The notes: generated from the letters alone by a model not told the origin. A DNA stretch of 42,807 bases from an uncultured Pelagibacteraceae bacterium (GCA_902525935.1 CABZJA010000009.1:1-42807), one strand, 5' to 3'; counted from the first letter of the stretch, positions 33,430 to 42,122 are shown. Translations and numbers: made by a program.

Positions 33430-33597
33430 TTACATCAAAAAATACATCAAACCAAATATTACTAATATAATTATTATCCAAATTGAAAAGTTAGATATAA
33501 ATTGTTTAATATTTGAATTTGATCTCAAAAAATTTGGCAATACTAGTATTAAGACTAAAATTAAAAAAATAGAAGGGATTATTTGATCAACAGTCAA
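33430..33597 (-). CDS. Small membrane protein (55 aa), TTG start
   Basis: Starting from a TTG one base after the ABC permease stop, the frame gives MTVDQIIPSIFLILVLILVL followed by PNFLRSNSNIKQFISNFSIWIIIILVIFGLMYFLM. Two hydrophobic helices flank a basic hinge. The pattern helix-basic hinge-W-helix resembles N-terminal membrane anchors of some alphaproteobacterial envelope proteins. No ATG is available nearby. It is probably part of the same transcript as its neighbours. Confidence 0.45.
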   Translation of the reverse strand: MTVDQIIPSIFLILVLILVLPNFLRSNSNIKQFISNFSIWIIIILVIFGLMYFLM

Positions 33598-33598
33598 A

Positions 33599-34366
33599 TT
33601 AATTTTTTATATTATAACCTTTTTTTAATATGGCTGCCACCAGTGTCACACAAACAATTAAAAATAAAATCATTGTTGATATACTTATCCATATATTAAA
33701 ATCTGATACTCCATAAAATGAAAACCTTAGTCCATTAACTAAGTATACAACAGGATTAAAATATGTAACTGTCTGCCAAAAACTTGGAAGCATATCTAAA
33801 GAGTACAAACTGCCACCTAGAAAAACCATTGGTGTTATAACTATTGTGGGAATTATAGACATTTGTTCAAAATTTTTACTTAAAAGCCCGATTAAAAACC
33901 CAAACAAAGCAAATGTAAAAGCTACTAGAATTAATAGAAAGATCATTAGCAGAGGAAACTTCACATTTACCTCAGCAAAAAAAAGTGATGTAAAAAAAAT
34001 TACTGCAGCTACTAATAATGTCTTTGTTGCCCCTGCTCCAACATAAGCTATGACAATCTCAGTTGTTGAAATTGGAGCAGCTAGTATTTCATAAATCGTT
34101 CCATTAAACTTTGGAAAAAATATCCCAAATGAAGTGTTACTTATTGACTGTGTTAATAAGGTTAACATCAATAAACCAGGCACAATATAAGAACCATAAC
34201 TAATGCCATCAATATTTTCGACATAATCACCAATAACAGATCCAAAAACTATAAAATACAATGATGTTGATAAAACTGGTGACAAGAGAGACTGAATTAA
34301 TGTTCTTCTAAATCTATCCATTTCATGAAAATAAATAGCCTTTAATGCGTGAAAGTTAATCGTCAT
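33599..34366 (-). CDS. ABC-2 type exporter permease
   Basis: 255 residues with six hydrophobic segments. ABC-2 signature stretches are visible: FHEMDRFRRTLIQSLLSPVLSTSLYFIVFG at the N-terminus, GTIYEILAAPISTTEIVIAYVGAGATKTLLVA in the middle and PTIVITPMVFLGGSLYSLDMLP later. It resembles YadH/NodJ-like permeases. It overlaps the ATPase gene by 11 bases, so the two form one exporter. Substrate unknown. Confidence 0.88.
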   Translation of the reverse strand: MTINFHALKAIYFHEMDRFRRTLIQSLLSPVLSTSLYFIVFGSVIGDYVENIDGISYGSYIVPGLLMLTLLTQSISNTSFGIFFPKFNGTIYEILAAPISTTEIVIAYVGAGATKTLLVAAVIFFTSLFFAEVNVKFPLLMIFLLILVAFTFALFGFLIGLLSKNFEQMSIIPTIVITPMVFLGGSLYSLDMLPSFWQTVTYFNPVVYLVNGLRFSFYGVSDFNIWISISTMILFLIVCVTLVAAILKKGYNIKN

Positions 34367-35291
34367 TGTTTTCCTTAACTAATGTAACAAAAATTTTCTC
34401 AAGGTTATTTTGCTCTGTCTTTAAATCTCTCATTCTTAAACCTGCATTTTTTAAATCCTGAAGCATTTTAGTGATACCTGTTCTTTCTGCTTGTAAATTA
34501 TATTTATATATTAAAGAATATTTATCATTCGAAATAGAGAGATTATATTCAGTAAGCTCAGCAGGAATACTTTCAACTTTATCTTGTAATTCAATTGTCA
34601 ACTTTTTATGTCCCATTTTTTTCAATAGATCAATTTTATTATCTACAACTATAATTTCACCTTGATTAATAACTGCTACTCTATCAGCAATAGCTTCTGC
34701 TTCTTCGATATAGTGTGTTGTTAATATTATAGTTACACCAGTTTTTCTTAGTTCCTCTACGACCTTCCACATATCTTTTCTTAATTCTACATCTACACCA
34801 GCTGTTGGTTCATCTAAAAAAAGTATAGATGGTTCGTGTGATAATGCCTTGGCAATCATCACTCTTCTTTTCATACCACCAGATAACTGATTTAATCTTA
34901 AATCTTTCTTATCCCAAAGACTGAAATTCTTTAATATTTTTTCTATATGCTTAGGATTAGGTCCCTTTCCATATAATCCTCTTGAGTAAGAAACATTATT
35001 AAAAACTGTTTCAAATTGCTCTAACGATATTTCCTGAGGAACCAAACCTATTCTAGACCTTGTCTCTCTATAATCTTTTATTATATCGTATCCATCCACA
35101 GTGATTTCCCCAGCGCTAGGTTTCACAATTCCACAAACAATACTAATTAATGTAGTTTTGCCAGCACCATTAGGTCCTAGCATTGCAATTATTTCACCTT
35201 GTTTTATTTTTAAATCTACAGATTTTAAAGCATTAAAACCATTGTCATATACTTTAGATAATTTATTTATTGTGATTAAATCTTTTGACAT
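34356..35291 (-). CDS. ABC exporter ATP-binding protein
   Basis: 311 residues. Walker A is GPNGAGKTT near 39-47, the signature is LSGGMKRR, Walker B is ILFLDEPTAGVD and the switch histidine is in TTHY. The ATPase ends near residue 220 and a C-terminal extension of about 85 residues follows, as in DrrA/YadG-type exporters. It powers the permease at 33599-34366. The N-terminal YDNGFNALKSVDLKIKQGE is YadG-like. Confidence 0.92.
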   Translation of the reverse strand: MSKDLITINKLSKVYDNGFNALKSVDLKIKQGEIIAMLGPNGAGKTTLISIVCGIVKPSAGEITVDGYDIIKDYRETRSRIGLVPQEISLEQFETVFNNVSYSRGLYGKGPNPKHIEKILKNFSLWDKKDLRLNQLSGGMKRRVMIAKALSHEPSILFLDEPTAGVDVELRKDMWKVVEELRKTGVTIILTTHYIEEAEAIADRVAVINQGEIIVVDNKIDLLKKMGHKKLTIELQDKVESIPAELTEYNLSISNDKYSLIYKYNLQAERTGITKMLQDLKNAGLRMRDLKTEQNNLEKIFVTLVKENNDD

Positions 35292-35323
35292 TTTTGAAAA
35301 TCAAATTTGATATATTGATATTT

Positions 35324-35767
35324 TTAGTGACAAGCAATGTTATATTTTTTTAATCTCCAGTAATTGTAAGGCCATGGAGTTAAAAAACCAGCAATAAGCA
35401 TTATTGGAACCACCCACCAATTTAAAATAGCACCACCAGTTAAAATCACATCTGTGACATTCATTGCAATTTCCATACTGACCATAGATATGAAGCTCAT
35501 TCCTAATGCAGTCTTGAATGCCTTAGAGAAGTCAAGATTTTGTCTTAGTAAGATTATAGTTTCTAAAATTATACTAGTAATCAATCCATTTATAATTGCT
35601 AAAGTCATAATACCTAAAACAGGAAAAGGAATTTTAGTAATTTGAAAAAATAAAATTGTTCCCAAATCTCCAATTGCGCATCCCAGTAAACACCAACCAG
35701 TATTTTTAGCACTTCTTTTCCAAGTGTGTTTGCAAAGCCAATGAAATTTTATCGTTTCACTACTCAT
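35324..35767 (-). CDS. DUF4396 membrane protein
   Basis: 147 residues, four hydrophobic segments. The stretches KNTGWCLLGCAIGDLGTILFFQ, NGLITSIILETIILLRQ and GMSFISMVSMEIAMNVTD, and the end WPYNYWRLKKYNIACH, match what I know as DUF4396. Conserved cysteines, an IGD aspartate, an EMAMN-like acidic helix and a terminal C-x-H-type end suggest metal handling, but function is unknown. It follows DoxX by two bases. Confidence 0.75.
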   Translation of the reverse strand: MSSETIKFHWLCKHTWKRSAKNTGWCLLGCAIGDLGTILFFQITKIPFPVLGIMTLAIINGLITSIILETIILLRQNLDFSKAFKTALGMSFISMVSMEIAMNVTDVILTGGAILNWWVVPIMLIAGFLTPWPYNYWRLKKYNIACH

Positions 35768-35769
35768 CT

Positions 35770-36180
35770 TTAAATTTTATTTCCTTTAATCATGAAATAT
35801 AAGCCACCAACTAGTAAGAATATTTGAGAGTTAATGAATAAGCTTTTAGTAAAAAACCAGTCTTGGTGAGCAACCACAAAAATGCTCAACATTAATATTG
35901 TTATATTTAATCCAACAACTCTTGTTATGATATTGCCTAATTGACCTTTTATAAATCCGCTGATTATTAATAACATACCAGAGGTTAGTTCGGAAATTGC
36001 TACAATTGAAGCTATAAAGGGTGGAATATCGTAATAATCAATTAAGCCCTCTGGCGGCAATGGAAACTTACCGTAACCATGTATAATAAAAGCTGTCCCT
36101 ATTACAAGCCTCAAAAGCAATGATGCAATAGCTTCAAAGTTCAAAAAAAATTCATTTATCTTTGTAATTAAATTATTCAT
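35770..36180 (-). CDS. DoxX family membrane protein
   Basis: 136 residues with four hydrophobic segments and the family opening LLRLVIGTAFIIHGYGKFPLP. The DoxX/DoxD family includes a thiosulfate:quinone oxidoreductase subunit and many uncharacterised redox-linked membrane proteins. Neighbours are a cytochrome c' upstream and DUF4396 downstream, on the same strand. A role in envelope redox or sulfur chemistry is possible but only inferred. Confidence 0.82.
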   Translation of the reverse strand: MNNLITKINEFFLNFEAIASLLLRLVIGTAFIIHGYGKFPLPPEGLIDYYDIPPFIASIVAISELTSGMLLIISGFIKGQLGNIITRVVGLNITILMLSIFVVAHQDWFFTKSLFINSQIFLLVGGLYFMIKGNKI

Positions 36181-36266
36181 TAGAAGTCAGTTTTGAATAC
36201 AGATTTATACAATTTATAAAAAAGATAAATAGTTGTTCAAATTTTTTTGTTTAAATTGTTGTCTAT

Positions 36267-36710
36267 TTAGTGAGGTTTTCTGAACTTGCTGTGACATGCG
36301 TTACAATTACTCCACATATATTGTTTTAAGGTTGCTCTTATTTCATCACTTTCTTCAATTATAGATGCTAACTTTATCATATCATCAGATGATTTTTGCA
36401 TAAGTGCATTAAACTCTTCTTTATTGTCCCATATAATTGGTAATGACTCGGTTCCAAAACCTTCTTTGGTATTTTCAGGGAATAATGTTAATAATTCCAA
36501 ATAATTTTCACTCATTTTGACCATAAATTTTTTAGCGTCCTCAAATTCGAGATTTTTAGACAAAATATCAGCTCTCTTTGCTGTTTTATAGTTTTCACTA
36601 AATAAAGATTTTCTTTTTTTTATAATGTCTTCTGCGCTCTGATCTGAAAATGCACTAACATTTACAAGATTGATTAAAATTATTAGTATAACAATTTTTA
36701 TAATTTTCAT
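36267..36710 (-). CDS. Cytochrome c' (periplasmic, single haem)
   Basis: 147 residues with a signal peptide (about 1-20, MKIIKIVILIILINLVNVSA). The mature part is a four-helix bundle of cytochrome c' type with the haem motif C136-N-A-C139-H140 near the C-terminus, which is the family's hallmark position. It may bind NO or pass electrons. It is divergent from cytochrome b561 with only 14 bases between start codons. Confidence 0.88.
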   Translation of the reverse strand: MKIIKIVILIILINLVNVSAFSDQSAEDIIKKRKSLFSENYKTAKRADILSKNLEFEDAKKFMVKMSENYLELLTLFPENTKEGFGTESLPIIWDNKEEFNALMQKSSDDMIKLASIIEESDEIRATLKQYMWSNCNACHSKFRKPH

Positions 36711-36724
36711 TTAATGTAATAGTT

Positions 36725-37252
36725 ATGTATTTTAACAATAGTATAACTCAGTATGGACTTGTCGCAAAACTATTTCATTGGATTTCATTTATTATATTGG
36801 TTATTCAAATTCCTTTGGGATTTTATTTGGTTAGACTGGATTTTTCTGATACCCGAATTACATTAGAGGAATATCATGTAATTTTTGGAATCATCATCTT
36901 TTATCTAACAATAATTAGATTATTTTATAAATTATTAAGTAAATCACCAAAATTCCTTAATAGCAGTTTTATTGGTCAGAATTTAATAGCTAAGTTAAAT
37001 CATTTTGCACTTTATGTCGCAATACTGACAATTACAAGTTCGGGAATTTTGAAAAAATTATATAATGGCGAAACATTAAATTTTTTCTTGTTCAAGTTTA
37101 AGTACAAAATGAATTTTGATTTGGCTGATAAGTTTTATGATCTTCATATAATATCAAATTATGCTTTAATTGTATTAATTTCATTACATATTTTTGCAGT
37201 TTTATTTCATAAAATTTTTTTAAAAGAAAACATATTGAAAAGAATGACATAA
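36725..37252 (+). CDS. Cytochrome b561
   Basis: 175 residues, four membrane segments. Haem-ligand candidates are H18 (KLFHW), H51 (EEYHVIFG), and later histidines in KLNHFALY, FYDLHIIS and LISLHIFAVLFHK, the normal set for the bacterial CybB family. It would oxidise quinol or pass electrons across the membrane. The divergent cytochrome c' is the obvious partner. It is followed 16 bases later by a periplasmic thioredoxin. Confidence 0.9.
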   Translation: MYFNNSITQYGLVAKLFHWISFIILVIQIPLGFYLVRLDFSDTRITLEEYHVIFGIIIFYLTIIRLFYKLLSKSPKFLNSSFIGQNLIAKLNHFALYVAILTITSSGILKKLYNGETLNFFLFKFKYKMNFDLADKFYDLHIISNYALIVLISLHIFAVLFHKIFLKENILKRMT

Positions 37253-37268
37253 TTATTAAATAGGGATA

Positions 37269-37643
37269 ATGAAAAAATTTTTATCAATAATAATTCTATC
37301 AATTATACCGAACATATCTATGGGATTAGAAAAAAAAACAAATTTCGATTTAAAAAAATTATTTGAAATTCAAAAATCAGGAAAAACAATAGTAATTAAT
37401 TCTTGGAATGAGTACTGTTCTACTTGTGCAGCTCAGACAAAAGTCTTTGATCAAGCTTTAAAAGATTTTAAGAATGTAGAATTTCTATTTTATGAACAAA
37501 CAAAGAATAAAGATATTGCTAAAACCTTGGGAATAAATTATTGGACGACAATTGTTGTTTTTAAAGGAAAAACTGAAATCGCAAGAGAAATTGGTTTAAC
37601 CAATAAAGATCAAATATATGATCTAATAAATAAAGGTATTTAG
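37269..37643 (+). CDS. Periplasmic thioredoxin-like protein
   Basis: 124 residues with a signal peptide (MKKFLSIIILSIIPNISMG) and a thioredoxin fold; the active site is C-S-T-C in NSWNEYCSTCAAQ, and a cis-proline-like loop is replaced by WTTIVVFKG, so the usual proline before the strand is Thr. An AGGGAT ribosome site precedes the start. It may reduce or oxidise thiols of the neighbouring cytochromes, for example in haem attachment. Its stop overlaps the convergent ald stop by 4 bases. Confidence 0.82.
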   Translation: MKKFLSIIILSIIPNISMGLEKKTNFDLKKLFEIQKSGKTIVINSWNEYCSTCAAQTKVFDQALKDFKNVEFLFYEQTKNKDIAKTLGINYWTTIVVFKGKTEIAREIGLTNKDQIYDLINKGI

Positions 37644-38758
37644 ATTATTAAAGCCTTGTTTGAAGGTAAATACTCATAGCCAAAAACATTAGCAACTGCT
37701 TTATGTGTTACATTACCTTTAAAAATATTTAATCCCGCTTGAAAATTTTGATCCTCGGAAAGTGTTTTTTGATATCCATCTTTTGCTAACTTTGACAAGA
37801 AAGGTAAAGTTACTTTATTTAATGCTATAGTTGATGTTCTAGGTACTCCACCTGGCATATTTGCTACACAATAATGAACAATATCATCAACAATAAATGT
37901 CGGATCTGCAAAAGTAGTTGGTTTTGATGTCTCTACACAACCTCCTTGATCTATAGCAACATCAACAATAACAGATCCTCTTTTCATTTTTTTTAACATT
38001 TTTTTTGTAATTAATTTAGGAGCCTCTGCTCCAGGTATCAATACTCCTCCAACTAATAGATCGCACTCTGAAACTAATTTTTCTAAATCAGTATTATCAC
38101 TTAAGTTGGGAATTATTTTATCTCCAAATATTCGACTAAGCTCATTTAATCTTTTCTCAGATTTGTCCACCACATGCACTTTGGCTCTCATACCAGTTGC
38201 AATTATTGCAGCATTTTCACCTACTACACCGCCTCCTAATATAACTACTTTTCCTGGCTCTACCCCCGGTGCACCTCCCAAAAGAAGTCCTCTACCTTTC
38301 TGATTTTTCTCTAAACAATGAGCACCTGCTTGAACAGACATTCTACCAGCAACTGCACTCATCGGGGCTAAAAGTGGAAGTCTTCCTTTATTATCCGTTA
38401 CAGTTTCATATGCTATACATACTGACTTACTTTTAATTAAGCCTTCGGTAAGTTTTTTTGCTGCTGCAAGATGTAAGTAAGTAAAAATGATTTGATCTTC
38501 TCTAATCATTTTAACCTCATTAGCTTGAGGCTCTTTTACTTTTACTATGATGTCAGCATCGTTAAAAATATCTTCTGCTTTTTCAATTATCTTAGCCCCA
38601 TTTGAAATATAATGCTGGTTTTCAAATCCAGCTTCAAATCCTCCATTATTTTCAATGAGTACATCATGACCATTTGAGGTTAATATTTTTACACTTTCTG
38701 GAGTAAGACCAATTCTGTTTTCTTGAGGCTTTACTTCTTTTGGAACCCCTATTTTCAT
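37640..38758 (-). CDS. ald: Alanine dehydrogenase
   Basis: 372 residues. The N-terminus MKIGVPKEVKPQENRIGLTPESVK, the TYLHLAAAKKLT lysine region, the NAD-binding VVILGGGVVGENAA and the final NMPGGVPRTSTIALNKVTLPF are typical of Ald. It oxidises alanine to pyruvate and ammonia with NAD+. Placed 9 bases after tpa, it would regenerate the pyruvate that taurine:pyruvate aminotransferase consumes, and release the amino nitrogen as ammonium. This is the layout used in known taurine dissimilation. Confidence 0.93.
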   Translation of the reverse strand: MKIGVPKEVKPQENRIGLTPESVKILTSNGHDVLIENNGGFEAGFENQHYISNGAKIIEKAEDIFNDADIIVKVKEPQANEVKMIREDQIIFTYLHLAAAKKLTEGLIKSKSVCIAYETVTDNKGRLPLLAPMSAVAGRMSVQAGAHCLEKNQKGRGLLLGGAPGVEPGKVVILGGGVVGENAAIIATGMRAKVHVVDKSEKRLNELSRIFGDKIIPNLSDNTDLEKLVSECDLLVGGVLIPGAEAPKLITKKMLKKMKRGSVIVDVAIDQGGCVETSKPTTFADPTFIVDDIVHYCVANMPGGVPRTSTIALNKVTLPFLSKLAKDGYQKTLSEDQNFQAGLNIFKGNVTHKAVANVFGYEYLPSNKALII

Positions 38759-38767
38759 AGAGTGAGA

Positions 38768-40111
38768 TTAATTTTTTTTACTTTTGGAGTAATTACTAAT
38801 ACCAGTTCTTAATTTTTCAATAATTTCATCAATGTGTTTTTTTTCACAAATAAACATCGGTGCAATAATTAAACAATCACCTGTAGCTTTAAAATTTACA
38901 CCTGCTTCATAACAATGTTTAAAACAAGTAAATCCAGCTGCTCCGGGTTTTTTATGCATTTTTATATCTATGCCACCCATCATCCCATAGCCTCTAATGT
39001 TATCTACAACATCAATATCTTTTAGCGACATTAGTCCTTCTTGGAAATAAGGTGATAAGTTTTTAGCTCTATTAAAAATATCGTCTTTTTCAAAAATATC
39101 TTGCACAGCCAATCCAGCGGCAACAGAAACTGGAATTCCAGAATATGTATATCCATGAAATAATTCTATAGTGCCTTTTGGAGAACCTTCCATTACTGCA
39201 TCATAAATTTCATCTTTACATGCAACAGCACCAAGTGGACTAATCCCGTTTGTGGTGGCTTTTGCCATTGTTATAATGTCTGGTGTAACTCCATATTCTT
39301 GTGAAGCAAAAGGTGACCCAGTTCTTCCCCAACCAGTTATTACTTCATCAAATACTAATAAAATTCCGTGTTTATCACAAATTTCCCTTAGCCTTTGCAA
39401 ATAACCTTTTGGTGGAACTAATGTTCCAGTTGATCCAGCAATTGGCTCTACAATGCATGCTGCAATATTCTCAGATCCAAAATTTGTACAAATTCTTTCA
39501 AGATCATCAGCAATTTCTGCACCAGTTTCAGGTTGTCCAGAAACAAACTTATGTTCGGGCAAATGTGTGTGTCTCATGTGAAGAACTCCCGGCATTAAAA
39601 CATTTGCAAAAGTTTTAACATTATTAATCATTCCTCCAACTGAAGTAGCTCCAATATTCATTCCATGATATGCTCTTTCTCTTCCTACAAATCTAAAGCG
39701 TTGACCTTCTCCTCTTGCTTTATGATATGCAACAGCAATTTTAATAGCAGTTTCAACAGCTGTTGATCCGCAAATTGTATAAAATATTTTATTTAAATTG
39801 CCTGGAGTATGTTTTGAAATTTTAGTTGCTAATTCAAAAGAACCCCCAAAACCTTGTTGAAAAGGTTGCGCGTAATCTAATTTTCTTAATTGATTAGTTA
39901 TTGCATTTATAATCTCTTCTCTACCATGACCTAATGGATTACAAAATAATCCTGAGCTAGCATCTATTTGAGTTTGACCTTGGTGGTTTTTCAAATACAC
40001 ACCTTTAGCTTCTACTATCAGTCTAGGAGATTGTTTAAAATCTCTGTTGGATGTAAAAGGCATCCAATGTTCATTTAAAGAATTTGGTATTTGTGGTTTT
40101 TCTGAGCTCAT
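38768..40111 (-). CDS. tpa: Taurine:pyruvate aminotransferase (class III)
   Basis: 447 residues, class III omega-aminotransferase fold. The cofactor lysine is in DIITMAKATTNGISPLGAV, the Asp-x-x-x contact is in LLVFDEVITGWGRTG, and the N-terminus reads LNEHWMPFTSNRDFKQSPRL, as in Tpa and beta-alanine:pyruvate enzymes. It would transfer the amino group of taurine to pyruvate, giving sulfoacetaldehyde for Xsc and alanine for Ald. Divergent tauABC and downstream ald support taurine over other omega-amino acids. Confidence 0.87.
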   Translation of the reverse strand: MSSEKPQIPNSLNEHWMPFTSNRDFKQSPRLIVEAKGVYLKNHQGQTQIDASSGLFCNPLGHGREEIINAITNQLRKLDYAQPFQQGFGGSFELATKISKHTPGNLNKIFYTICGSTAVETAIKIAVAYHKARGEGQRFRFVGRERAYHGMNIGATSVGGMINNVKTFANVLMPGVLHMRHTHLPEHKFVSGQPETGAEIADDLERICTNFGSENIAACIVEPIAGSTGTLVPPKGYLQRLREICDKHGILLVFDEVITGWGRTGSPFASQEYGVTPDIITMAKATTNGISPLGAVACKDEIYDAVMEGSPKGTIELFHGYTYSGIPVSVAAGLAVQDIFEKDDIFNRAKNLSPYFQEGLMSLKDIDVVDNIRGYGMMGGIDIKMHKKPGAAGFTCFKHCYEAGVNFKATGDCLIIAPMFICEKKHIDEIIEKLRTGISNYSKSKKN

Positions 40112-40165
40112 CTAAAATTGATTCATAGACTAATTATTTAAATTAACCAGATATATTTAGTCATA

Positions 40166-40213
40166 ATTGGTATGATAAATTGTAACAACTTCAAGTTGTA
40201 TACTGATTGGTAT
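40166..40213. promoter_or_regulatory. Direct repeats and palindrome in the tpa/tauA divergent region
   Basis: ATTGGTAT occurs twice on the same strand (40166-40173 and 40206-40213), 40 bases apart or close to four helical turns. Between them lies the near-perfect palindrome ACAACTT-C-AAGTTGT (40185-40199). The 189-base gap holds no gene. Direct repeats are the binding style of TauR/MocR-type regulators, but no such gene is in the window. Confidence 0.42.
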
Positions 40214-40300
40214 CCTCACCTGTGCTATTAATTCATCGTTTACTTAAAAGAAAATTTAAACTTAAATATCGATAATTAAATTTAATTAACAGGAGATGAA

Positions 40301-41242
40301 ATGAAAAAAATAATTAGTTTCATTTTAGGAAGTTTATTTGCTCTAAACTTAACAATCACAGCAGCAAACTCTGCTGCAAACGAAGTTAGAGTTGCATACT
40401 TTCTAGAGTGGCCAAGTCCAAATCTAGAGGACATGATGAAAAAAAATTACTCAAAAGCTTTAGGAGTTCCAGTTAAATGGACTAGCTTCAATACTGGTGT
40501 AGAAATGACAGAAGCAATGTTAGCGGGAGATATTGATATTTCTTACTCACAAGGGTTAGCGCCATTTATCAATGCTGTAAAAGCCAATGCGCCTATAAAA
40601 CTAATTGATGTTGCAATGGAATACGGAATGGGTAACACAACTTGTGTAACATCAAATGCATCTGGAATTACAAAAGCAAACGCTTCTGAATTAGAAGGTA
40701 AAAAAGTTGCAGTGCCTTTAGGTACTATGGCTGATTATGTTTTTGCTAAAAGTATGGAAATTGTTGGTGTTGATCCAAGTAAAATAACTGTTATTGATAT
40801 GGTCCCAGAAGATGGAGCTGCGGCTTTAATAAGCGGTGATGTTTCAATGGCATGTTTATTTGGTGGTAATTCAGTGCAAGCAGCTACAGGAGTTGGTTCT
40901 AGATTAATTTCAGAAGAGGAAGCTGAAGCTAAAGGTATTCTAGGTATAGATATTACTTCAGTAACTAATAAGTTTATGAATGAAAATCCAGGTATGGTAA
41001 GAACTTTTGTTGAAGTTACTCATGAAGCTAATACAAGATATAATTCTGGTAAAAGTGACTTGAATTCTATGACTAAAGCATCTGGAATGGAAATGTCAAA
41101 AATGAAAAAAACTTTAGATGGTTTCAAATTCTTAAATGCAGAAGAGACGAAGCAATCTATGGAGAATGGTAATCTAAGTGGTTTCTTAGATGGAATGGGA
41201 ACTCCAAAAGGAAACGTAGATACAAGTTTCTTACCTTTATAA
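40301..41242 (+). CDS. tauA: Taurine ABC transporter periplasmic binding protein
   Basis: 313 residues with a signal peptide (ends near ITAANSAA). The mature N-terminus NEVRVAYFLEWPSPN, the GVEMTEAMLAGDIDISYSQGLAPFI region and ELEGKKVAVPLGTMADYVF are typical of TauA/SsuA-type type II binding proteins. A strong AGGAGA ribosome site is present. Position beside tpa and ald makes taurine the best ligand; another short sulfonate is possible. A hairpin follows the gene. Confidence 0.87.
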   Translation: MKKIISFILGSLFALNLTITAANSAANEVRVAYFLEWPSPNLEDMMKKNYSKALGVPVKWTSFNTGVEMTEAMLAGDIDISYSQGLAPFINAVKANAPIKLIDVAMEYGMGNTTCVTSNASGITKANASELEGKKVAVPLGTMADYVFAKSMEIVGVDPSKITVIDMVPEDGAAALISGDVSMACLFGGNSVQAATGVGSRLISEEEAEAKGILGIDITSVTNKFMNENPGMVRTFVEVTHEANTRYNSGKSDLNSMTKASGMEMSKMKKTLDGFKFLNAEETKQSMENGNLSGFLDGMGTPKGNVDTSFLPL

Positions 41243-41264
41243 TTTTAAAGGTTTAAAACTTTTT

Positions 41265-41300
41265 AAATAGGCGCTGATTAAAAATTAGTGCCTATTTTTT
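41265..41300 (+). terminator. Attenuating terminator between tauA and tauB
   Basis: An 11-base stem (41265-41275 with 41287-41297, one G-T pair) is followed at once by T6. It has the full intrinsic-terminator shape, yet the same operon continues 25 bases later with tauB. It probably reduces tauBC relative to tauA, matching the usual excess of binding protein. Confidence 0.7.
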
Positions 41301-41324
41301 AAAAATTACTAATATAAAAGCGCT

Positions 41325-42122
41325 ATGAGTGATCTTGTTTCTCAAAATCTAAACATGATTTTTAAAACTCCAAAAGGGAAAACAGTTCATGCATTAAAAG
41401 ATGTTAGCTTCACCTTAAAAAAAGGAGAATTACTTACAGTCCTTGGCCCGTCTGGTTGTGGAAAGACAACTTTACTTAACATTGCTGCTGGATTTTTAAG
41501 ACCAACTTCAGGAAAAATTACCTTAAATAATAATGAAATAAACGGACCCGGTGTTGAAAGAGGAATGGTTTTTCAACAAGGTGCATTGTTTGAATGGTTA
41601 ACTGTTGCTGAAAATGTGAACTTTGGTCTAAGGATGAAAAAGGAAGATCCTGAGATTACTGCAAAAAGAGTTGAGGAATGGTTAGATATAGTTGGACTGA
41701 AAGGTTTTGGTAACACGCCAACATATCAGTTATCTGGTGGTATGCAGCAAAGAGTTGCACTAGCAAGATGTTTAATAAATGATCCTGATTTAATTCTAAT
41801 GGATGAACCATTAGGTGCATTAGATGCATTAACTAGAGAGAAAATGCAGTCATTAGTTTTAAAAATTTGGAGGGAAACTGGAAAAACAATTATTTTAATT
41901 ACTCACTCTGTTGAGGAAGCGCTTTTACTTGGTGAAAGATTATATGTAATGGCACCAAGACCGGGCCGTATACATAAAGAGTACAATCTTCCTTTTGCAG
42001 AAATGGGACTTACAAGAGATTTAAGAGAAGTCAAAAAAAATAAAGAATTTTCATCTACAAGAGAAGAAATTTTATCCATGATTTGGGAAATGGAAGAAGA
42101 AATAATGGGGAAAGATAATTAA
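41325..42122 (+). CDS. tauB: Taurine ABC transporter ATP-binding protein
   Basis: 265 residues. Walker A GPSGCGKTT near 43-51, signature LSGGMQQR, Walker B LILMDEPLGALD, switch histidine in THSVEEA. The pattern EWLTVAENVNFGLRM and the C-terminal APRPGRIHKEYNLPF match the nitrate/sulfonate/taurine import ATPases. The stop overlaps the next start by one base (TAATG). Confidence 0.92.
   Translation: MSDLVSQNLNMIFKTPKGKTVHALKDVSFTLKKGELLTVLGPSGCGKTTLLNIAAGFLRPTSGKITLNNNEINGPGVERGMVFQQGALFEWLTVAENVNFGLRMKKEDPEITAKRVEEWLDIVGLKGFGNTPTYQLSGGMQQRVALARCLINDPDLILMDEPLGALDALTREKMQSLVLKIWRETGKTIILITHSVEEALLLGERLYVMAPRPGRIHKEYNLPFAEMGLTRDLREVKKNKEFSSTREEILSMIWEMEEEIMGKDN

Noticed and set aside
33422-33481. 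Upstream extension of the 54-aa membrane protein to 33481
   Set aside because: Overlaps a better-looking two-helix frame on the same strand; the ATG at 33421 gives a tidy arrangement.
38768-40111. Glutamate-1-semialdehyde aminotransferase or ornithine aminotransferase
   Set aside because: The N-terminal and lysine-site stretches fit omega-amino acid:pyruvate enzymes, and the tau and ald neighbours favour Tpa.
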